From Syngnathus acus (lineage: Eukaryota > Chordata > Actinopteri > Syngnathiformes > Syngnathidae): a stretch of 64,000 bases of DNA. The position numbers and the translations under genes are program-made. Each line of letters opens with the position of its first letter. Position 1 is the first letter of the stretch. Shown in pieces: positions 52,527 to 64,000 of this stretch. A model generated the notes under the pieces. That model ran no database searches and was not told where the DNA came from. It saw only the letters and a list, made by a program, of their open reading frames with translations. The stretch spans positions 9,742,053-9,806,052 of the forward strand of contig NC_051093.1 in assembly GCF_901709675.1 (NCBI RefSeq). The letters run 5' to 3'.

Positions 52527-53876
52527 TACACTTCTGAAATCTGCTAGTTCCTCCTAGAGAATGATGTTCTTGCCAAAACACAAAAATTCCAGAGGTCAGA
52601 GAGCTCCGCCACTGAAAGTCAACCTTGGCAAAAGATTAATAAATGTAATTCCTTTGCGTCCTCCCCTGTGCGCCTTTGTTGGCGAGAGGCAACAAAGAAA
52701 GAAAAGGCGGAGTTCATTTTGCTTTATCATTCATCAGATAGTAAACCAGGCGCCTAAAAATCCAGTCTAAGTCGACTTTCCCTTGTAGGCAGCACATTGC
52801 GTGATTAGGACTGCTCTCTTAAAAACAAAAAAAAGCTTGCCATCATTTGATATGTTGACAAACAAATACTGGTCAGGTGTTACTTCCTAATCACTTTGAA
52901 TTGATAAGTAAGGGTCCCCAACTAAAGATAAAATGACTCCGAGCGAACGAGTCATTTGCTATTTTGATGGTCTGGTTTTTGTGAGGAAAAGCACTTGCAT
53001 TACCTTGACATCATAATCGCAAGAACGAGCCAGCCGCTTATCTGACTATGGGGCCTGCAAGGACGCACATCACGCCAGGAAGGCTGAACACAAGATGATG
53101 GACTGCACTCTCCTTCACGCTGACATCACCGTGAACCTCTTTGATTGAGCAAACACACCGCTCCACCAACACGGACATTGACATTGTGTCACAATTCTGC
53201 TCATTGCCCAAAGTACATACTCGGCGGTAGGTAAACACGGCTATTGAATTGTATCTCAAAAAACGGCAGCGCATGTGTACCTAATATTGTGGCCGGCGAT
53301 GGCCACAAAAGGCGAGCGTCGTGAACAGAATTGAAGCTGGAGGCCGCGTTCAAGGACAGACGCTAAATGAGTTGCTCTTATAAAGGAACACATTTGCATT
53401 TTAATGAGCCATCTCATGGCGGTGACTGAGGGAGGAGATCTTTTCACATTCCATTTCTCATGTGGCCATGCAGCAGAAACATAGATGAAATTGCACTTGA
53501 AGTATTTATGTTCCGACTTTACGGCTGTTGCTATATTGAAAAGCAAATAGGATAACAGCACTTTGTTGACGCTAGCTTTACATCAGCAGCTACTGTAACG
53601 GCATCCTGCCCATCAAAAGTCAGAACATTCTTTACGCTTCCAAACTGGACACACTCAAATTCAGAATCTTGCTTTCAAAGGATGTAAAAGCTCGCATGGC
53701 ACTGAGAAATACAAACTTATCAAGTCATTGCCGCTATTTACAAAAGGAGATGATATAAAAGTGAGCCGAAAGCCAAAAGTGTCCCTTCGGAGAGGAAAAC
53801 GGCTGCCGGCGCCACCAATCATAAAAGTGAAAGGCTGTCCATCCAAAAAACAGGAAGCGAGGGAGGGCAACAACAG

Positions 53877-53913
53877 CGGAGGGAGGGAGGGAGGGAGGGA
53901 GGGAGGGAGGGAG
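53877..53913. repeat. (GGGA)n tract
   Basis: About nine GGGA units, G-rich on plus, with potential to form a G-quadruplex. Confidence 0.9.
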
Positions 53914-56900
53914 GGTCTACGTCATCAGCCAAGGGGTAGCGAGACCCCGAGGGACGGAGAGGATAAATAAAGGAGTGCAGCGGGCGAGGTGCGTGGCTAA
54001 CGTTACAGTCTCGGCTGCTCGTGGCCTGGCCTGGCCTGGCCTCGCCGCCTGTCATGCGATGCGCTCCTGGCCGGTGATGTCACCCAGACTGCAGAGAAGC
54101 TCCCTCGCGCATCCCATAATAGACGCGCTCACACAAACAAGAGCAGCAAAGGGCACACAGGAACACACGCGCATGCCTCGTACGCCCAATCGATTAAATG
54201 TATTCATAGGCTTTGGCCCGATAGGGAAGCGATTAGTATTTCAAAGGCCACTTCGGTAGGAATGACGACAAAGACTCAATATGAGAGCTGAAGCGCAAAT
54301 GAGTCACTAATTGTAAGCGTGAGCTCACAAAAGTACATTTGTGTTTGTGTACCTACAAGGTGTGCATTGCATTTCATATTACGGTAAAAAAAGAAAAAGA
54401 TAAAGATGTTCAATAGCACTATTTCTTTAGACCGATAACCAGTACAAGTACCGGCACTCAAATCTTGAATAGTCACCGATGACAGATACCACAAGTACTT
54501 TTGATACACACAAAAAACAATGACAGATCATTTGCATGAAATGAATGGCAATTTTCTATTCTTCTCATTTCTAAACAAGTCCAAAGATCATTTTTGACAC
54601 TTACCTTCGGGACTGTTTTTTACCCAGGCCTAATGCTAACAAACAGGGGTTGGTGCACTGTATCCAAACGAATTCATTTCTCTTTTGCAAGTAGCTCAAC
54701 ATTTAAATAATTGCTGGTTTCCTCACAGCCGATAAGTGTTGTGCTTCCCTTTCATAGAAATGTAGTAGATACTGAAATTGGTCTTACCTTGCCTCCTGGA
54801 CTTCTGTTCTTTGGCTACTTTTGTAGCTACACATGGAGGAGGACAAAATATGACAAACAGGATCTTGCCGGTCTTCAACAGCGCAGTAATCTACACCATC
54901 ACAAACAAGAATAATGAATTTATTGTTGTTTAATTAGAATGAAACAGATTGAAGCAGAACTATCTTAATTAGAATCAGCAAATAAAATGGAACAAATTTC
55001 TTTGGAAATGAACGTTACAATTATTACTTGTTATGCATCTCATGAGCAAACGTTTGGGCAGAAGAAGAGAAAAACACTTTAAAAATAGGACGGTACAGAA
55101 GACGATCATTCATATCGACGTGATAGCTTGCGCACGGTGTCACATTTATTTGTCCCTGCTTTCAACCCCGGTTCAGCCTCCTCAGCACTTTCGTCAGGGG
55201 CTAAAAATAGACACATGGACGCACACAGGCCGCCGCCGCCATGGCACCCCGTATTGTCTCTCTCCCAACCTCTGTTTACTGAGAAGTAACAAACATTTTA
55301 GTTTGTTGCTTTGCCTGCAGGCTTTTTCAATTTGCTCACGGCGTGCTGCAAATATCCCGACATGCTTTGTTGTACTGTCTCGGAAAGTGCTTAGGCCAGC
55401 CCGTTCGTCACTGTGAAATAGTGCACACCTCTGTGGGAGAGCAAGACCACTCTCACTGGGACTAAAGAAGGCTTTTAAATCACATGTGATCATGCATTGT
55501 GTACATACATTCCACCCACACCCACACGAAGGAAGCAGAACGCAAAGACACGCATGCACTCAATTTCGATCCCATCCTCTTCTTCCAAGAGTTATGTCAT
55601 TAATTCAAAGCCTTGAAAACACATTCTCTCCTCTATCTCCCTTTTGCCAGATGTCTCTGGAGGATTAGAACATTCCTCTGTGTTGGTGACACAATAGCAG
55701 CTGCCTGCTTGCCTCCAAACACTCAACGGCCGAGAAAAATGCACAAAAGATGGTGGAATAAAGTATGTGTACCTAAGCAGATAGAAGGGGGAAAAACACA
55801 CAGCTAATTCAAGTTCAGGTTATAACCATCAGGACTCACCTGCTTTCTAACTTTAGTCCCGTGACATTTGCAAAATGAGCCCTTCGGCACTGTGATGTCA
55901 TTTTGGGTCGGCAACGAGAGGTAGGACGAGACTAAATGGCCACCCCTGAAATAGATATAAACAGACAAAAATCGAAGTCAACCTCCGACGTGGAAGCAGG
56001 GCAATTTAGTCAAGAGCTAAACATTGATTGATTTGACTTTTTCTTGCCTTTGTCATTTGCTGAGGCTGAAAGACCTTTACCAGGCTACTTTGAGAGATTC
56101 ATTTTTGAAGAGATTCAGCATCTGTTTCCAAATGTAGGGAGTAAAGGGTAAAAAGTTGCCAGAAACAACTTGCGAGGGGAGCACAAAGCAGATGTCTCCT
56201 TATCTCTGCCATATTTTTCACTTTACTGGCAAGCCTTTCGTCTTTTTGAGACTTGATGGGCTCTCAGCATTCACCGCCAGCCAAGCAAATAATCCCAAAC
56301 AAGATTGAATGGGCAGCTTTGAGTGAGGTGTTTTTAAATGGAAGCCATCTTGAAAAGGCAATGTTGTTGTTGTTTATGAAACAGCACTGCCGCTGGCTGG
56401 CTGGCTGGCTTCTCTCCAATGAAGGGCACCTTTTTGCTGATAACAGAGACAGGTGACACCTTCCTCGTAGCACAGGACAAAGAAATCATCCTGAATAAAG
56501 TGACATATCGTTATGAATGCATAACTACAATGGGTTATGAAGGACAGCCACAGAGGAGGCCATCTCGGTCGGATGTTATACAACAACGGAACCTGCACAT
56601 ACTGTCTGGCTCGTCATATGAACAAAAGCCATCAGTTTCATTGTGAAGTATATCTTCCTTTTTTTGCTACCAATCCCAGCTTTGGCACAGGAAGTCGTTT
56701 TTTTTTGCAGCATGTCAGCTGTAAAGCATTACAATCCTGGCATGTTGTGTTCTCAGAATCCCCTGTATGGGCGACATCACACTGTGTGACGTCAAAAGCC
56801 TCAGCGTGTGTGCGTGCGTGCGTGCGTGCGTGGGTGGGTGCATCAGCCCCCGCATGCTTTAAGCAGAGGAGGGCGGGTGACGAGAGCTGGAGGAAAAGTG

Positions 56901-57079
56901 AGGAGGCGGAAGATGGGCTTTATGCTGTGATGTAATTTCATGGATTTTTTTTTTTTTACATTTGGTGATGTTGCATCTAACCTACGCCTGAGCCACACCG
57001 CCCCCTAACGTTTAAAGAAAGTATAGCAGCAACAATAATGAACACCCAGGAAGTTGCTACCAGCTTCCCCACCCACCAA

Positions 57080-57195
57080 GCAAGCCTGATAGTAGCATAA
57101 GACCAGGCGTTTAGGCAAACAATTGTACAGCACATTGTTACAGCTGCAGATGTTGTCAAATGGGATTTATAAATAAAGTTGTATTGTATAAGATA
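57080..57195 (+). mobile_element. Possible 3' end of a non-LTR retroposon
   Basis: GTACAGCACATTGTTACAGC, then GGGATTTATAAATAAAGTTG and TATTGTAT, has the form of fish LINE 3' ends (an AAAGCACTTTGT-like phrase followed by TATAAATAAA and a short tandem tail). Confidence 0.45.
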
Positions 57196-58267
57196 CCTTT
57201 GGGGAAGTAGAAAAAAATATATCATATGTGGATTTTAAGCAGTTTGAACTATGTATTGGACACTTTTTCAAATGTATCCATTAAATGACAGCAGACAACA
57301 TACAAGCAGTAAGAATTGTGAGCTTGCTGACAGGATTGGATGTTTGCGTTTTATGAGCATTTTATGAGGTTATTTTATGACCATCGCTTAGCAACATGAT
57401 TCGGTTAGCAAGCCGACTGTATACTGTTCAACAAATCTGTTAGATTTCAAATTCCTGAAAGGTGCAAAATTATGCTGGAAATAGATCAGACACTTTCAAC
57501 CATTTGGTCTATCGAAAAAGAGGGGACAACGGCAAGATCTTGGTGAAATTGAATTTAATAGATTGTTAAAAATAAGGCTATGATGTTCACTTAGCAAACA
57601 CTGACCAAGAGGAGAACTGTCATGGCATTTTGAGATTTCCCCCCCCCCGATGTAAAATACACATTAACACTACAGGACGCAACACACACACACACGGACG
57701 GCCAAATGCAGTTTGCATCCAAACTCACAAGCACACTTCCTCACACACACACTCACACACACACTCACATCCACCCTACACAAAATGGTGGCACTAAAGA
57801 GCCAATAACATTGCAGTGTTGTCTTAAAAAACATGCATAGCTTAGTACATTGATGTCAAAACATTTTGTTACTGTTGGCAAAATGTGATCTTGTGACTTG
57901 CTAAATATTCAAATAAAGAAAAATTTGTTTTTTACTGCTTTAAAATGAACAATCACGTAAACTCATTGCACTGCATTATTCACAATAGTCCGGTTTGATA
58001 AAAAGTTACATTCGGAACCAAGGTAGGCTCTGTTAAAAACGTAAATAAATATTGGAATGGTAAAAACGCAAGATAATGTCATTATTTTGAATGCCGGCAA
58101 AGGACAGAAGACCAGACTCGGCCTGACCTTTTCAGACATTAAAACTACTCCTGCAAGCATCAAGACAAAATTTCAAATTTTCAGAGATGCCTAAAGCAAA
58201 CACCACAAGAATGCCCTGACGGAGGGAACCGTGTTGCACACTAGTCTCTTTAGTGACGTGTGCATTT

Positions 58268-58283
58268 CCACTAGAAGGTGCCA
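58268..58283 (+). promoter_or_regulatory. CTCF-like motif
   Basis: CCACTAGAAGGTGCCA fits the CTCF core, plus orientation, about 0.8 kb beyond the SPAG9 stop codon. Binding is unproven. Confidence 0.4.
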
Positions 58284-59050
58284 CATTCAAATATTACACT
58301 TAGTCAAAATGTCCTATTCAAGTTGATTTGACACAATTAAGCACACAGACCTTTCAAGACTATTAAATTCCTTTCCCCCTTTGTCCTTCAGTCATCATTT
58401 GGTTATTGGGATGACACCTTATTGGCACGCAGAGCAGTTGTGTTTGTTTGTCCAAGCAAATATGGAATCTAGTCCATCGCCATAAAGTGCCCGTGAGTGA
58501 CAGAGGAATGGAAAGCACCAAGATTGTGGCACTTTTACCCTCGCCCAAACGAAAGGATACAGTCAATTGACTGTGACGGAGAATTGTGAACAAAGCTAAA
58601 CTGACAGACAGACACACACACACGCACCTACACAAACACACCTGCGCTCTCACACAGAGATGTGGTAAAATGCCAAGAGGCTTAACATGTATAGTATAAA
58701 ATAATAGGTCAGATAAAATCCAGAAGTTCCCTTCTCCCTTTCTTCCCGTGTCGGCAGAAACGCGAAACGTGTCGTCCATGGTGAAATGATGCCCGCAGTT
58801 GATCCGATGAAAATGTCCACACCTTTCACAGCTGTGTGCAACAGCGTTTCCAAGCTCGGGAGCACGTGGACGCATTGTTTAACTTAGCAAACATCCCTAC
58901 TGACCTTAGGAATAAACTGTACAAAAAAATACTGATACAAAATAATTGTTTTTTTGTTTTGTTTTTTTACAAAGTAGTGAATGACTCAAGAATCCTATCC
59001 AACTAAAAAAGGAAGTTGCGCATGCGGGCTGAGGACGTTGTGATGGGCGC

Positions 59051-63686
<4,636 letters not shown>

Positions 63687-64000
63687 CTGACGACGGGGAA
63701 GCCACACAGCCGAGAGGGAAACAGAGCCACCGAGAGTGAAGAATGCAGGGGGGGGACAAAGCAACAGGTTGTCACCCAACAACCAGCAAAGATCACTTTC
63801 CTGTCACTGTACTACGGACGGCCAAGCATGCTGGGAGGATGAGACAACCTTACACCAACTTGGACTACAGAGAATAATTGAATTAGCCTATTTGATTATA
63901 AATAGTCCAGAATATGCATTTTTAATGCCCATCATTTCCCCAACAGACACATCTTTTAGCACTTTGTTTTATATGGATGCGACCGTATCTAATTTGTCAC
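63687..64000 (-). other. SPAG9 intron, running off the window
   Basis: Sequence upstream of the first visible SPAG9 exon. The acceptor (CCCCGTCGTCAG) lies at 63687-63698. No further SPAG9 exon was recognised before base 64000. Confidence 0.6.

Larger units (their letters stand above)
40396..59050. other. Gene-poor spacer and SPAG9 3' flank
   Basis: About 18.6 kb without a recognisable gene. Open frames of up to about 130 codons occur (for example at 45829-46209 and 48594-48989) but overlap equally open frames in other registers and show no family motif. Supported contents are short tandem repeats, a diverged local duplication (43655-43860), retroposon-like fragments (44730-44790, 45570-45640, 57080-57195) and a CTCF-like motif (58268-58283). 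The SPAG9 3' UTR must occupy the last part below 59051, but I found no clear AATAAA on the minus strand nearby. Confidence 0.55.

Overview
The window is vertebrate nuclear DNA, most likely from a ray-finned (percomorph-type) fish. It has spliced genes with short GT-AG introns, long CA/TG and tetranucleotide microsatellites, typical fish retroposon debris, and proteins that match vertebrate families closely. I recognise four protein genes: ANKRD40 (+, 466-2283), WFIKKN2 (+, 6144-8592), TOB1 (-, 24140-25171) and the 3' half of SPAG9/JIP4 (-, 59051-63686, continuing beyond base 64000). As I remember it, this is the gene set of human 17q21.33 (ANKRD40-LUC7L3-WFIKKN2-TOB1-SPAG9), so the block is conserved synteny. 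LUC7L3 is not visible here.

Layout. 1-465: upstream flank. 466-about 4010: ANKRD40 with its 3' UTR. About 4010-6143: spacer with a 125-bp CA tract. 6144-about 8970: WFIKKN2, whose intron 1 holds a decayed fish retroposon and a tandem duplication of the acceptor plus the start of exon 2. About 8970-23450: intergenic, with microsatellites, a CTCF-like site and an inverted-repeat element. About 23450-26480: TOB1, with a TATA/CCAAT promoter and a 5' UTR intron. About 26480-33350: intergenic, with a second hairpin element. 33352-40395: a 7-kb unit in which a hAT-like element encloses about 6.4 kb of telomere-like higher-order repeat. 40396-59050: gene-poor spacer. 59051-64000: fifteen SPAG9 exons.

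The most unusual structure is at 33360-40387. An element with TAGGGGTGTAA ends and an 8-bp target-site duplication (7/8 match) contains a satellite built from about 395-bp units separated by blocks of GGGTTA/GAGTTA. The element's right-hand 58 bp are present twice, identically, one copy on each side of the satellite. Unit lengths fall into two classes that vary within each class by multiples of 6 bp. The two outermost units share variants absent from all 13 interior ones.

The genes do not form one pathway. ANKRD40 is an ankyrin protein of poorly known function, WFIKKN2 is a secreted GDF8/GDF11 antagonist, TOB1 is an antiproliferative deadenylation adaptor, and SPAG9 is a JNK/p38 and motor-protein scaffold. 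They share a conserved neighbourhood only. All exon boundaries were read by hand from reading frame, splice consensus and remembered family sequence; no database search was possible.
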